A model generated the notes under the pieces. That model did no database searches, had not been told where the DNA came from, and worked only from the letters and a program-made list of their open reading frames with translations. Both the position numbers and the translations under genes were made by a program. Below are positions 7,259-16,003 of a stretch of 64,000 nt of DNA, piece after piece (position 1 is the stretch's first letter; each line of letters opens with the position of its first letter). The stretch lies in NCBI RefSeq assembly GCF_042682565.1, contig NZ_JBHUIC010000008.1; one strand, given 5' to 3'. Source of the stretch: Pistricoccus aurantiacus. Lineage in GTDB: Bacteria; Pseudomonadota; Gammaproteobacteria; Pseudomonadales; Halomonadaceae.

Positions 7259-8854
7259 ATGGCAGAATCCCAGCAGCAGGATGAACACAACGAATTCGGC
7301 GGCGAGGAAGGAAGCAAGCGATCTCCCGGCCTGATCTGGAGCTTGCGCGCTGCCGGGCTAGTGGTAGCGGCTGTCGTCTGGCTGGCGATGGGCAATGCCG
7401 AATCGCTGTCGCCGGATGCCCGCTGGGTGGCAACCATCGGCAGCCTGATGGCAATCTGGTGGATGACCGAGGCGATTCCGCTTTCGGTCACGTCGCTGCT
7501 GCCGATCGTCTTGATTCCGATGCTCACCGATCGCGGCGTTTCCGAAACCACGGCCCCTTATGCCAGTTCCATCGTCTTCCTGTTTCTCGGCGGTTTCCTG
7601 ATCGCCATCGCCATGGAAAAATGGGACCTGCACCGGCGCATCGCGCTTTTGACTCTGCGGCAGGTCGGCGTCGAGCCGAAGCGCATCGTGCTGGGGATGA
7701 TGCTCGCCACCGGCTTTCTGTCCATGTGGGTTTCGAACACCGCCACCACGCTGATGATGCTGCCGATCGCCCTTTCCGTGCTGACCCTGGTGGTCGAGCG
7801 TAGCGGCAGCAACGATGCCACCAAGGTCGGCCGCAACCTGCGGGAAGGCGCTCGAATTTCCGACATCATCGACGACAAGCACATCCGCCGGTTCGGTGTC
7901 TGTCTGGTGCTCGCCATCGCCTGGTCCGCCTCCATGGGCGGGCTCGGTACCATTTTGGGCTCTCCCCCCAACGCCATCGTCGCCGGCTATGCGGCGGATC
8001 AACTGGGTCGCGATATCGGCTTTCTTAATTGGATGATGCTCGGGGTGCCGCTGGCGCTCGTCTTCATCCTGATCGGCTGGGTATTGATGACCCGGGTGCT
8101 CTATCGCTTCGAGCTCGATGAGGTGCCCGGCGGACGCCAGATGATCACGGAGCAGCTGCAACAGCTGGGGCCGGTCAGCCAGGGCGAGCGCATGGTCATG
8201 TTCGTGTTTGGCGGCGCCGCTTTCCTGTGGATCGTGCCAGGGCTACTGGTTTCGCTTCCGGTGATCGGTGATTCCCTCGCTTTCCTGGGCGGTCTTGACG
8301 ATACGGCCATCGCCATCGCCGCCGGTATCGTCTTGTTCCTCCTTCCCGGTAACGGCAAGGGGGACATGGTGCTCGACTGGAAGGACGCGGAAAACGGTCT
8401 GCCCTGGGGCGTACTGCTGCTGTTCGGCGGCGGCCTGTCGCTGGCCGGCGCCGTGGCGGGCACGGGACTGGATGGGTGGTTCGGTGAGCAGGTGACCGCT
8501 CTCGGCACCCTGCCGATCCTGGCGATAGTCGCAGCGGTGACCGTGATCGTGCTGTTTCTGACCGAGATCACCTCGAACACCGCCACCGCCGCTACTTTCA
8601 TTCCCGTGCTGGGCGGGGTCGCCGTGGGCATCGACGTGGATGCGCTGACGCTGCTCATGCCGGCGGCTTTCGCCGCCACCTGCGCCTTCATGCTGCCGGT
8701 GGGCACGCCGCCCAACGCCATCGTTTTCGGCTCCGGCGTGGTAACCATCGCGCAGATGGCCAAGGGCGGCGCCGTGCTCAATGTGATCGGCGTCATGCTG
8801 ATCACGCTGTTCTGCTATGTGCTGGGTGGCCTGGCGCTAGGTCTTGAGTTCTAA
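7259..8854 (+). CDS. SLC13/DASS sodium-coupled anion (dicarboxylate) transporter
   Basis: 531 residues with about 11-12 membrane segments. Two SNT motifs, SNTATTLMMLP and TSNTATAATFIPVL, with GSPPNAIV and GTPPNAIVFGSG, are the pair of substrate/sodium loops of the divalent anion:Na+ symporter family (VcINDY type). An acidic, polar N-terminal tail of about 30 residues precedes the first helix. Start ATG 7259 has AGGAGAG; the TTG two codons earlier is rejected. It probably imports C4-dicarboxylates or related acids with sodium. Its tail overlaps the convergent gene by 4 bases. Confidence 0.87.
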   Translation: MAESQQQDEHNEFGGEEGSKRSPGLIWSLRAAGLVVAAVVWLAMGNAESLSPDARWVATIGSLMAIWWMTEAIPLSVTSLLPIVLIPMLTDRGVSETTAPYASSIVFLFLGGFLIAIAMEKWDLHRRIALLTLRQVGVEPKRIVLGMMLATGFLSMWVSNTATTLMMLPIALSVLTLVVERSGSNDATKVGRNLREGARISDIIDDKHIRRFGVCLVLAIAWSASMGGLGTILGSPPNAIVAGYAADQLGRDIGFLNWMMLGVPLALVFILIGWVLMTRVLYRFELDEVPGGRQMITEQLQQLGPVSQGERMVMFVFGGAAFLWIVPGLLVSLPVIGDSLAFLGGLDDTAIAIAAGIVLFLLPGNGKGDMVLDWKDAENGLPWGVLLLFGGGLSLAGAVAGTGLDGWFGEQVTALGTLPILAIVAAVTVIVLFLTEITSNTATAATFIPVLGGVAVGIDVDALTLLMPAAFAATCAFMLPVGTPPNAIVFGSGVVTIAQMAKGGAVLNVIGVMLITLFCYVLGGLALGLEF

Positions 8855-9075
8855 GGCGAGTCACGCCGCTCCTGCGCCTTGCGCGCCTTGTTGCGCCGAT
8901 AGCGACGCAGGAGCGCGATACTTACGGCAGAAAGTAGCATCAGCGCCAGCACCAGCGCCTCCCAGGGTCGCGCCGCGTCTCCCAGCCAGGTCTCCAGAGT
9001 GAGGATCATCACGAAGCCGATGGCCTGGCTGGCGATAGCCAGGGCGCGTAGAGGATCGAAGCCGGGCTTGGCCAT
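8851..9075 (-). CDS. small two-span membrane protein, unknown function
   Basis: 74 residues from ATG 9075 with a good AGGAGA; another in-frame start lies at 9090. Two hydrophobic helices span roughly residues 12-30 and 38-55, followed by a very basic tail (RRYRRNKARKAQERR) expected to stay in the cytoplasm. It converges on the transporter gene, sharing 4 bases. I do not recognise a family. The ribosome site and composition support a real gene. Confidence 0.5.
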   Translation of the reverse strand: MAKPGFDPLRALAIASQAIGFVMILTLETWLGDAARPWEALVLALMLLSAVSIALLRRYRRNKARKAQERRDSP

Positions 9076-9210
9076 GAGGTCTCCTGCCATGAGGGATTGT
9101 GAATCGCGCGAGTGACAGTATCCACCGCGCGCATTAGGCTATGGCATCGCATCATACCGCAAGGCCAAAGGCGCTGACTCGAGCGCCCCTCTGTCTCTGG
9201 AGCACTTGTC

Positions 9211-10008
9211 ATGGACGCTATCGCGCTAGGGCCGCTGCTGATTTCCCTGCCCCGGCTTTATGCCTTTCTCGCCGCGCTATTGCTGCTGATCGCTAGCCTG
9301 CTGCTGCTCCGCCTGCCCAAAGGCCACCAGGCTCGCTGGTTCAACGGACTGGTGATTGCCTGGCTGCTCGCCGCTCGCCTTGGCCATGTTATGGTGCACT
9401 GGAGTGTCTACGAGCAGGCGCCGCTGGATGCGCTGAAGTTCTGGCAGCCGGGCTATGACCCGCTCTGGGGGCTGATCGCCGCCCTGCTGTGGAGCGCCTG
9501 GACCCTGCGCCGCCAGGCGCTGAAACTGCTGGGGGCCGCGGTGTTGGTCTCTGCCAGCAGCGCGCTATGGTTTGCGCTGGTGTTGACCAATCCCCTGGGT
9601 AGCGATACGGGCCTGGAAAGACTGCCGGAACTGACCCTGGAGAATCTCGACGGCGAACCGGTGGAGCTGGCCTCGCTGACCGGCAAGCCGGTCATCCTCA
9701 ATCTGTGGGCCACCTGGTGCCCGCCCTGTCGTCGGGAGATGCCGCTGCTGGCGGAGGTGGACGAGCGCGATGACGTCACCGTGGTAGTGGTCAATCAGGG
9801 CGAGGAACTTCTGCAGATCATTCGTTTTCTGGACGGCGAGGAACTGGCCTTCCGCCATCCCCTGCTCGACCCGCGCCAGCAGCTGATGGTGCTCAGCGAA
9901 TCCCCGGGGCTGCCCACCACGCTATTCTTCGACGCTCAGGGGGCGCTTCTCGAGCGTCATATCGGCGAGCTGACCCGCGCTCAGCTGAACGCCTGGCTGT
10001 CGCCCTGA
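9211..10008 (+). CDS. TlpA-like thioredoxin domain fused to a membrane segment
   Basis: 265 residues. The first ~125 residues form about four hydrophobic helices that resemble part of a prolipoprotein diacylglyceryl transferase-like membrane region. The rest is a TlpA/ResA-type thioredoxin fold with WATWCPPCRREMP and the cis-Pro loop GLPTTLFFD. The redox domain should face the periplasm, where such proteins reduce disulfides of apocytochromes or other exported proteins. Start ATG 9211 follows GGAG. It stands alone before rapA. The membrane-fused layout is known among proteobacterial TlpA proteins; the substrate is unclear. Confidence 0.75.
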   Translation: MDAIALGPLLISLPRLYAFLAALLLLIASLLLLRLPKGHQARWFNGLVIAWLLAARLGHVMVHWSVYEQAPLDALKFWQPGYDPLWGLIAALLWSAWTLRRQALKLLGAAVLVSASSALWFALVLTNPLGSDTGLERLPELTLENLDGEPVELASLTGKPVILNLWATWCPPCRREMPLLAEVDERDDVTVVVVNQGEELLQIIRFLDGEELAFRHPLLDPRQQLMVLSESPGLPTTLFFDAQGALLERHIGELTRAQLNAWLSP

Positions 10009-10064
10009 TCCGTCGAGTCGCTATTTAAGCTGTCTCGACGTTTGCTGTAAGATACCGCGCCCTT

Positions 10065-10124
10065 TTGAGCGATAACCGCTTGAGCGACAACAGCTCAAGC
10101 AACATCAGTTTGAGCGACGACACC
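10065..10124 (+). repeat. four imperfect 15-bp tandem repeats in the rapA leader
   Basis: Units start at 10065, 10080, 10095 and 10110, with consensus TTGAGCGACAACAGC; unit 3 is the most diverged. Within them GCTTGAGC (10078-10085) and GCTCAAGC (10093-10100) can form an 8-bp stem with a 7-base loop. The block ends 10 bases before the rapA start and so lies in its untranslated leader. Confidence 0.6.
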
Positions 10125-10134
10125 GCGAGGCCGT

Positions 10135-13086
10135 ATGAGCGTTTACACACCGGGCCAGCGCTGGATCAGCGACGGCGAAGCCGAACTGGGCCTGGGCACC
10201 GTCTTGAATTGCGATGTCCGCACGGTAACCGTGCTGTTTCCCATCAGTCAGGAAACCCGTACCTACAGCGCTCGCCAGGCACCGCTGACCCGGGTGGCCT
10301 TCGGTAGCGGCGATCGCATTCAGTCCGCCCAGGGCTGGCATCTGCGGGTGGAGGACAGCAGGGAGGTCGACGGGCTTATCGTCTATATCGGCGAGGACGA
10401 GAACGGCGAGCCTCGCGAGCTGCCGGAAACTCGACTGGCGGACAGCCTGCAGTTCGACCAAGCCCGAGATCGACTGTTGACCGGCCAGGTGGATCGCAAC
10501 GACTGGTTCGATCTGCGCTTTCGCACCCTGCGCCATCATCAGCGTATCGAACAGAACCCGGCCCTGGGCTTCGCCGGCCCCAAGATCGACCTGATTCCCC
10601 ACCAGCTGTATATCGCCGACGAAGTGGCGGGCCGCCACGCACCCCGGGTACTGCTGGCGGACGAGGTAGGTCTGGGCAAGACCATCGAGGCAGGTCTGAT
10701 CCTGCATCGTCTGCTGCTGACCGGCCGCGTCGAACGGGCACTGATCCTGGTGCCGGACAGCCTGACCCACCAGTGGCTGGTGGAACTGCTGCGCCGTTTC
10801 GCTCTCGAGGTCACCCTGCTCGACGAGGCCCAGAGCCAGGCCTACGGCGAGTCCAACCCCTTCGAGGCGGGCCAGCTGATTCTCGCCAGCCAGCAGTGGC
10901 TGTTCGCCAATCCTCACCGTCAGGCTCAGGCGCTGGCCGGCGACTGGGATCTGCTGATCGTCGACGAGGCCCATCACTTGAGTTGGTCGACGCAAGGCCC
11001 CGGGGCGGACTACGCCTGCGTCGATCGTCTGGCCCGGGCGACTCCGGGCCTTTTGCTGCTGACCGCCACTCCGGAGCAGATGGGTTTCGAGAGCCATTTC
11101 GCCCGACTCAAGCTGCTCGACCCGGAGCGCTACCGAAGCCTGGAGGCGTTTCGCCAGGAGGAACGCGGGTACGCCCAGGTAGCGGAAGCCATCGACCTTC
11201 TTGAGCAGTTGCCCGGCCCTCTCCACAAGAGTCCCAATGAAAGCGCCCAGATTCAGGCGCGGATCGCCGCGGTGATCGATGACGCGGATAGCCGCGCGCT
11301 GCTGGCGACGCTGGCCAATCCGGAAAGCGGCGAGGATCAGCAGCAGGCGGCCCGGGACCAGCTTCGCGAACAGCTGCTCGATCGTCACGGTACCGGCCGG
11401 GTGATGTTTCGCAACAGCCGGCGACACGTTGGCGGCTTCCCGTCGCGCCGGCTAAACATGACGCCGCTGGAGCTGCCCTTGCCCTATCGCCGGGTGCTGC
11501 GCCGCCTTGAACAAAATAAGGACTCCCTGGGGGAACGGCTGCTGGAAACTGGTCTCGATCATCCGAAGATCGTGCTCTACCTGGACGCCATGTACCGAGC
11601 ACTAGGAAAAGATCCGCTCAACGAGCCCTGGTGGCGCTTCGACCCCCGGGTGACCTGGCTGCTGGAGAAGCTCACGGAAGTGGGCGAGGAAAAACTGCTG
11701 GTCATCGCCCACGAGCGCGAGACCGTCCTGGAACTGGCGGAGGGCCTGCGGGTGCTGGCCGGCGTGCACGCGCCGGTGTTTCACGAAGGGCTTTCCCTGC
11801 TGGAGCGGGATCGGGCCGCCGCCGCCTTCGCCGACCCGGAGGAAGGCTATCAACTGCTGATCTGTTCGGAAATCGGCTCGGAAGGGCGCAACTTCCAGTT
11901 CTGTTGCCATCTGGTGATGTTCGATCTGCCGCTGCACCCGGATCAGCTGGAACAGAGAATCGGACGACTGGACCGTATCGGTCAGCGTCAGAATATCGAG
12001 ATTCAGGTGCCGATCTTCCGCCACAGCCCCGGGGAGCGGCTGCTGCGCTGGTATCGGGAAGGCATGGACGCCTTCAGCGCGCCCCACGGGGTGGGCAGCG
12101 AGCTCTTCGGGGCCTTCGGTGACACCCTGGTGGAGGCCCTGCTGGACCCGACGGGCCTGGATGAAGTCGTTCACGAAACCCGGGCGCTGTTCGAAGTGCG
12201 CCTGGCGGAGCAAGACGCCGGACGCAACCGTCTGCTGGAACTCAACGCCTGCCGCCCGGTCAAGGCCAGGGAAGTCATCGCGGCTATCAAGGAACTCGAT
12301 GACGATCCGGCCCTGCCGCGCTATCTGGATCGCGCCCTGGATATCTTCGGGGTGGACAGCCAGGACATCGGCGGTGAACTGCTGCACCTGCAGCCGAGTT
12401 CGCAGATGCAGGGCGGCCTGCCGGGATTGACCAAAGGGGAAGACGGCTTCAGCGCCACTTTCTCACGTGCCCGCGCCTTGGCTCGAGACGACGTGCAGCG
12501 TCTTTCCTGGGAACATCCGCTGGTGCGGGAAATGATGTCCCGGCTGCTCGGCGGCACCATGGGCAACACCGCCTTGGCGACGCTCAAGCATCCGGCGATC
12601 CCCGGCGGACGGCTGATGGTCGAACACATCTTCCGCACCCACTGTCCGGCGCCCAAGGCCTTGCACATCAGCCGCTTTTTGCCTGCTACCGCGGTGCGGG
12701 TGCTGCTGGATGAAACCGGCGCCAATCTCAGTGACAAGGTTTCCTTCGACGGCCTGGCCAGGCATCTGGGCAAGGTTAAGAAAGCCCCCGCCCGGGAATT
12801 GATCAAGAGCCGTCAGGGGCAACTGCGCGAGTTGATGGACAAGGCCGAGGAAGAAGCGGAACGGGAGCTGCCGAGCATCATCGAAGCGGCTCATCACCGA
12901 ATGAATGAGCGGCTGGATGGCGAACTGGCGCGGCTCAAGGCCCTGGCGAAACACAACCCGGCGGTGCGGGATGACGAGATACGTGCCTTGGAAAATGAAC
13001 TGGCGAGCCTCAGCGATGCCATCGAAAACACCCGGCTGCGGCTGGACGCGGCGCGGGTGATCGTGACGCTGGACGCGAACGCTTGA
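10135..13086 (+). CDS. rapA: RNA polymerase-associated SWI2/SNF2 ATPase RapA
   Basis: 983 residues, close to the 968 of E. coli RapA. It starts with the Tudor-like N-terminal domain (MSVYTPGQRWISDGEAELGLGTV). The Snf2 helicase motifs follow: DEVGLGKTIEAGLI near 175, DEAHH near 278, SEIGSEGRNFQF near 582, and LPLHPDQLEQRIGRLDRIGQ for motif VI. RapA binds core RNA polymerase and uses ATP to recycle it after transcription. Single gene; the leader carries short tandem repeats. Start ATG 10135. Confidence 0.95.
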   Translation: MSVYTPGQRWISDGEAELGLGTVLNCDVRTVTVLFPISQETRTYSARQAPLTRVAFGSGDRIQSAQGWHLRVEDSREVDGLIVYIGEDENGEPRELPETRLADSLQFDQARDRLLTGQVDRNDWFDLRFRTLRHHQRIEQNPALGFAGPKIDLIPHQLYIADEVAGRHAPRVLLADEVGLGKTIEAGLILHRLLLTGRVERALILVPDSLTHQWLVELLRRFALEVTLLDEAQSQAYGESNPFEAGQLILASQQWLFANPHRQAQALAGDWDLLIVDEAHHLSWSTQGPGADYACVDRLARATPGLLLLTATPEQMGFESHFARLKLLDPERYRSLEAFRQEERGYAQVAEAIDLLEQLPGPLHKSPNESAQIQARIAAVIDDADSRALLATLANPESGEDQQQAARDQLREQLLDRHGTGRVMFRNSRRHVGGFPSRRLNMTPLELPLPYRRVLRRLEQNKDSLGERLLETGLDHPKIVLYLDAMYRALGKDPLNEPWWRFDPRVTWLLEKLTEVGEEKLLVIAHERETVLELAEGLRVLAGVHAPVFHEGLSLLERDRAAAAFADPEEGYQLLICSEIGSEGRNFQFCCHLVMFDLPLHPDQLEQRIGRLDRIGQRQNIEIQVPIFRHSPGERLLRWYREGMDAFSAPHGVGSELFGAFGDTLVEALLDPTGLDEVVHETRALFEVRLAEQDAGRNRLLELNACRPVKAREVIAAIKELDDDPALPRYLDRALDIFGVDSQDIGGELLHLQPSSQMQGGLPGLTKGEDGFSATFSRARALARDDVQRLSWEHPLVREMMSRLLGGTMGNTALATLKHPAIPGGRLMVEHIFRTHCPAPKALHISRFLPATAVRVLLDETGANLSDKVSFDGLARHLGKVKKAPARELIKSRQGQLRELMDKAEEEAERELPSIIEAAHHRMNERLDGELARLKALAKHNPAVRDDEIRALENELASLSDAIENTRLRLDAARVIVTLDANA

Positions 13087-13243
13087 TCGCCTTCCCCAGG
13101 GCATCCCAGAGAAGGCTTCAGCGTGGAATGTGCCTGAGGAGGCGCTTATCGTATCCTTGGAACATCGAAGCGCGAACAGAGCGCGCGGTTACGATGATCG
13201 CGGTCACTGGGCAAACAACGCTTCCGGGTCATGGAGAATCACG

Positions 13244-14899
13244 ATGCTTAAAACGCCCAATTCGTATTACCCGATTCGCTATACGGTGCTTGCCCTGTGC
13301 GTACTCGGCTTGCTGCTTGTACTGCTCAACCTGCTGTTCCGGGGCGGTGCGGTGTGGCCGGTGCTTTTGCTGGGGGCCCTGGTCGCGATGGGCGTGTACG
13401 ACTTGCGCCAGCACAAGCATGCACTCTTGCGCAACTATCCCCTGATCGGGAATTTGCGTTACCTGCTCGAATACATTCGTCCCGAAATCCGTCAGTACTT
13501 CATGGAATCCGACACCGACGCTGCGCCCTTCTCGCGTGCGCAGCGCTCGCTGGTCTACCAGCGCGCAAAAGGCCAAACGGATTTCCGACCGTTCGGCTCG
13601 CAAATCGACGTCAAGAAAGACGGCTACGAGTGGATCAATCAATCGATGACGCCGACCCGGCTCGACTCCCATGACTTCCGCATCACTATCGGCGCGCAGC
13701 CCGCGGGCCGTCAGGCGCGGCCCGGCGATTGCCGGGTGCCTTACGAGGCAAGCGTTTTCAACATCTCGGCGATGAGCTTCGGCTCGCTCTCGGGCAACGC
13801 CATCGAAGCGCTCAACGCCGGCGCCAAGCGCGGCAATTTCGCCCACGATACCGGGGAAGGTTCGATCTCGTCATATCACCGCAAACACGGCGGCGACCTG
13901 ATCTGGGAGATCGGCTCGGGCTATTTCGGTTGTCGTAACGATGATGGCAGCTTCAGTGCGGAGCGCTTCGCAAGAAACGCCACCGACCCGCAGGTCAAGA
14001 TGATCGAGATCAAAATCAGCCAGGGTGCCAAGCCGGGACAGGGCGGCGTGATGCCGGGCGGCAAGGTGACGGCGGAGATCGCGGCAGTGCGCGGCATTCC
14101 GGTGGGCAAGACCTGCGTCTCGCCGCCGACCCACAGCGCCTTTACCTCGCCGGTCGAGCTGCTGCGGTTCATCGAGCGGCTGCGGGAGCTTTCCGGCGGC
14201 AAACCCACCGGCTTCAAGTTCTGCCTCGGGCATCCCTGGGACTGGTTCGGCATCGTCAAGGCGATGATGGAGACCGACATCACCCCGGATTTCATCGTCG
14301 TCGACGGCGCGGAAGGCGGTACCGGCGCCTCGCCGGTGGAGTTCATCGATCACGTCGGCGTACCGCTGCAGGAAGCGCTGCTGCTGGTGCACAACACGCT
14401 GGTTGGGGCGGATCTTCGCGATCGTGTCAAACTCGGCTGCGCGGGCAAGGTGATCAGCGCGTTCGACGTGGCGCGCACGCTGGCGCTGGGCGCGGACTGG
14501 TGCAACAGCGCACGCGGGTTCATGTTTGCGCTCGGCTGCATCCAGGCGCAGACCTGCCACACCGGCAACTGCCCGACGGGCGTGACGACGCAGGACCCGG
14601 TGCGCCAGAACGCGCTGGTGGTGTCGGACAAGGCGCAGCGCGTGTATCAGTTCCATGACAGGACGCTGCTTGCGCTCAAGTACCTGATCCAGGCGGCCGG
14701 ACTGCAGCACCCGGACGACATCCTGCCGCGGCACATCGTGCGACGCATTGACGAAAACAACGTGCGGCTGCTGTCGAACCTGTTGCCGCAGGTGGCGCAG
14801 GGCGCGCTGCTCAACGACGACTTGAGCGGCGAACATCATATCTACCGTAATTACTGGCAACAGTCGCGTACCGACCGCTTCGGGCTATCGGTGGATTGA
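13244..14899 (+). CDS. membrane-tethered FMN glutamate synthase-like protein
   Basis: 551 residues from ATG 13244, with GGAG. Two hydrophobic helices (about residues 10-48) precede a glutamate synthase central FMN domain: SFGSLSGNAIEALNAGAKRG, KISQGAKPGQGGVMPG, and DGAEGGTGASP for FMN binding. A C-x5-C-x4-C cluster in GCIQAQTCHTGNCPTGV matches the 3Fe-4S ligand pattern. It has no glutaminase domain, so it is not classical GltB. Such stand-alone proteins are of uncertain function; a redox role at the inner membrane is likely. It is downstream of rapA but separated by 157 bases. Confidence 0.8.
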   Translation: MLKTPNSYYPIRYTVLALCVLGLLLVLLNLLFRGGAVWPVLLLGALVAMGVYDLRQHKHALLRNYPLIGNLRYLLEYIRPEIRQYFMESDTDAAPFSRAQRSLVYQRAKGQTDFRPFGSQIDVKKDGYEWINQSMTPTRLDSHDFRITIGAQPAGRQARPGDCRVPYEASVFNISAMSFGSLSGNAIEALNAGAKRGNFAHDTGEGSISSYHRKHGGDLIWEIGSGYFGCRNDDGSFSAERFARNATDPQVKMIEIKISQGAKPGQGGVMPGGKVTAEIAAVRGIPVGKTCVSPPTHSAFTSPVELLRFIERLRELSGGKPTGFKFCLGHPWDWFGIVKAMMETDITPDFIVVDGAEGGTGASPVEFIDHVGVPLQEALLLVHNTLVGADLRDRVKLGCAGKVISAFDVARTLALGADWCNSARGFMFALGCIQAQTCHTGNCPTGVTTQDPVRQNALVVSDKAQRVYQFHDRTLLALKYLIQAAGLQHPDDILPRHIVRRIDENNVRLLSNLLPQVAQGALLNDDLSGEHHIYRNYWQQSRTDRFGLSVD

Positions 14900-14964
14900 C
14901 CGGGATAACGCGAAGCTACGATGGCCTAGGGCCGTCGGCGCACCGATTCGGCAATAAATACCAG

Positions 14965-15870
14965 TCAGTCGCCTAGAATGGCGCTCAAGGCTTCGTCCAG
15001 AGTCGGGTAGTCAAAACGAAATCCCGCCGCTTCCAGTCTGGTCGGGCGCATGTCCGCCCCGGTCAGCAGCAGCTGGGACATTTCCCCCAGAGCGATCTTC
15101 AGCGCCGGCCCCGGTACCCACATGAACGAAGGACGATGCAGATGCTCGGCGACTTTCTGGGTGAAAGTATCGTTGGTCACAGGCTCCGGCGCCGAAGCAT
15201 TGAAGGGGCCTTCCAGGTCGTCGCGTTCGAGCAGGAATTCGATGGAGCGAACATGATCCTCTCGATGAATCCAGGGCATGAACTGCTTGCCATCGCCGAA
15301 GTGCCCGCCCAGCCCCAGCTTGAAGGGCGGCAGCATCTGAGCCAGAGTGCCACCGTCCTTTTCCAGCACCAGTCCGGTGCGCAGCAGAACGACCCGTACG
15401 CCATGTTGAGCGGCCTGGCGAGCAGTGTCTTCCCAGCGCTTGCACAGCCGATGGGCGAACTCGTCGTTCGGCGGCGTCTCCTCGGTGACCTTTTTATCTC
15501 CTTGGGCGCCGTAGTAGCCCATGGCGGAACCGGATACCAGCACCTTGGGCGCCTTTTGCTGCTGGGCCAGCCGCGCGCACAGGTTGACGATATCCTGGGT
15601 GATGTTGACCCGGGAATCGATCAGGCGCTGCTTCTGTTCCTCGCTCCAGCGCTTGCCGGCGATGGATTCCCCGGCCAGATTGACGATCGCCTCCGGCGCC
15701 TGCTCGACAAAATCGAGCACCGAACTCGCGGTCCGCGTTCCCTGGGGCAGTATTTCCCGCGCCTTGTCCGGGCTGCGGGATACGACCAGCAGTTCGTGTC
15801 CCGCCTCGGCCAGTCGCTGACAGAGCCGTTTGCCCACGAACCCGGTACCGCCGGTGATCAAGACGCGCAT
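14965..15870 (-). CDS. yfcH: TIGR01777/YfcH-family NAD(P)-dependent epimerase
   Basis: 301 residues of atypical extended SDR. The cofactor motif GGTGFVGKRL is at residues 7-16, LAGESIAGKRW is diagnostic for the family, and SGSAMGYYG holds the active-site Ser/Tyr. The C-terminal DUF1731-like end is present (LEAAGFRFDYPTLDEAL). ATG 15870 follows AAGGAGG. It is divergent from the renalase-like gene across a promoter that resembles the MerR gene's promoter. YfcH proteins recur in light-induced photolyase regulons; the reaction is unknown. Confidence 0.85.
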   Translation of the reverse strand: MRVLITGGTGFVGKRLCQRLAEAGHELLVVSRSPDKAREILPQGTRTASSVLDFVEQAPEAIVNLAGESIAGKRWSEEQKQRLIDSRVNITQDIVNLCARLAQQQKAPKVLVSGSAMGYYGAQGDKKVTEETPPNDEFAHRLCKRWEDTARQAAQHGVRVVLLRTGLVLEKDGGTLAQMLPPFKLGLGGHFGDGKQFMPWIHREDHVRSIEFLLERDDLEGPFNASAPEPVTNDTFTQKVAEHLHRPSFMWVPGPALKIALGEMSQLLLTGADMRPTRLEAAGFRFDYPTLDEALSAILGD

Positions 15871-15914
15871 GGTGCCTCCTTGCTGTACCCTGATAGTGGA
15901 AAATGATGATCGCT

Positions 15915-15936
15915 ATATTATACAAGCATTGTACGA
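15915..15936. promoter_or_regulatory. divergent promoter with candidate LitR-type operator
   Basis: On the minus strand CTTGTATAATAT contains a perfect -10 (TATAAT at 15922-15917) for the epimerase gene. On the plus strand TTATACAA-GCA-TTGTACGA contains the perfect dyad TACAA-GCA-TTGTA. The same 12-mer recurs at 17480-17491. Toward the flavoprotein gene, TTGTAC (15929) with TATATC (15955) gives a 20-base spacer like MerR-controlled promoters. Confidence 0.55.
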
Positions 15937-16003
15937 ATCGTTTAGTCTAGACGCTATATCACCACCGTGCCCGATTCGCTGATCGCCACTCCAAGGTTCG
16001 CTC

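Noticed and set aside
10065..10307. 80-codon frame over the 15-bp repeats running into rapA
   Set aside because: No ribosome site, and most of it overlaps rapA out of frame. Only the repeat block is kept as a feature.
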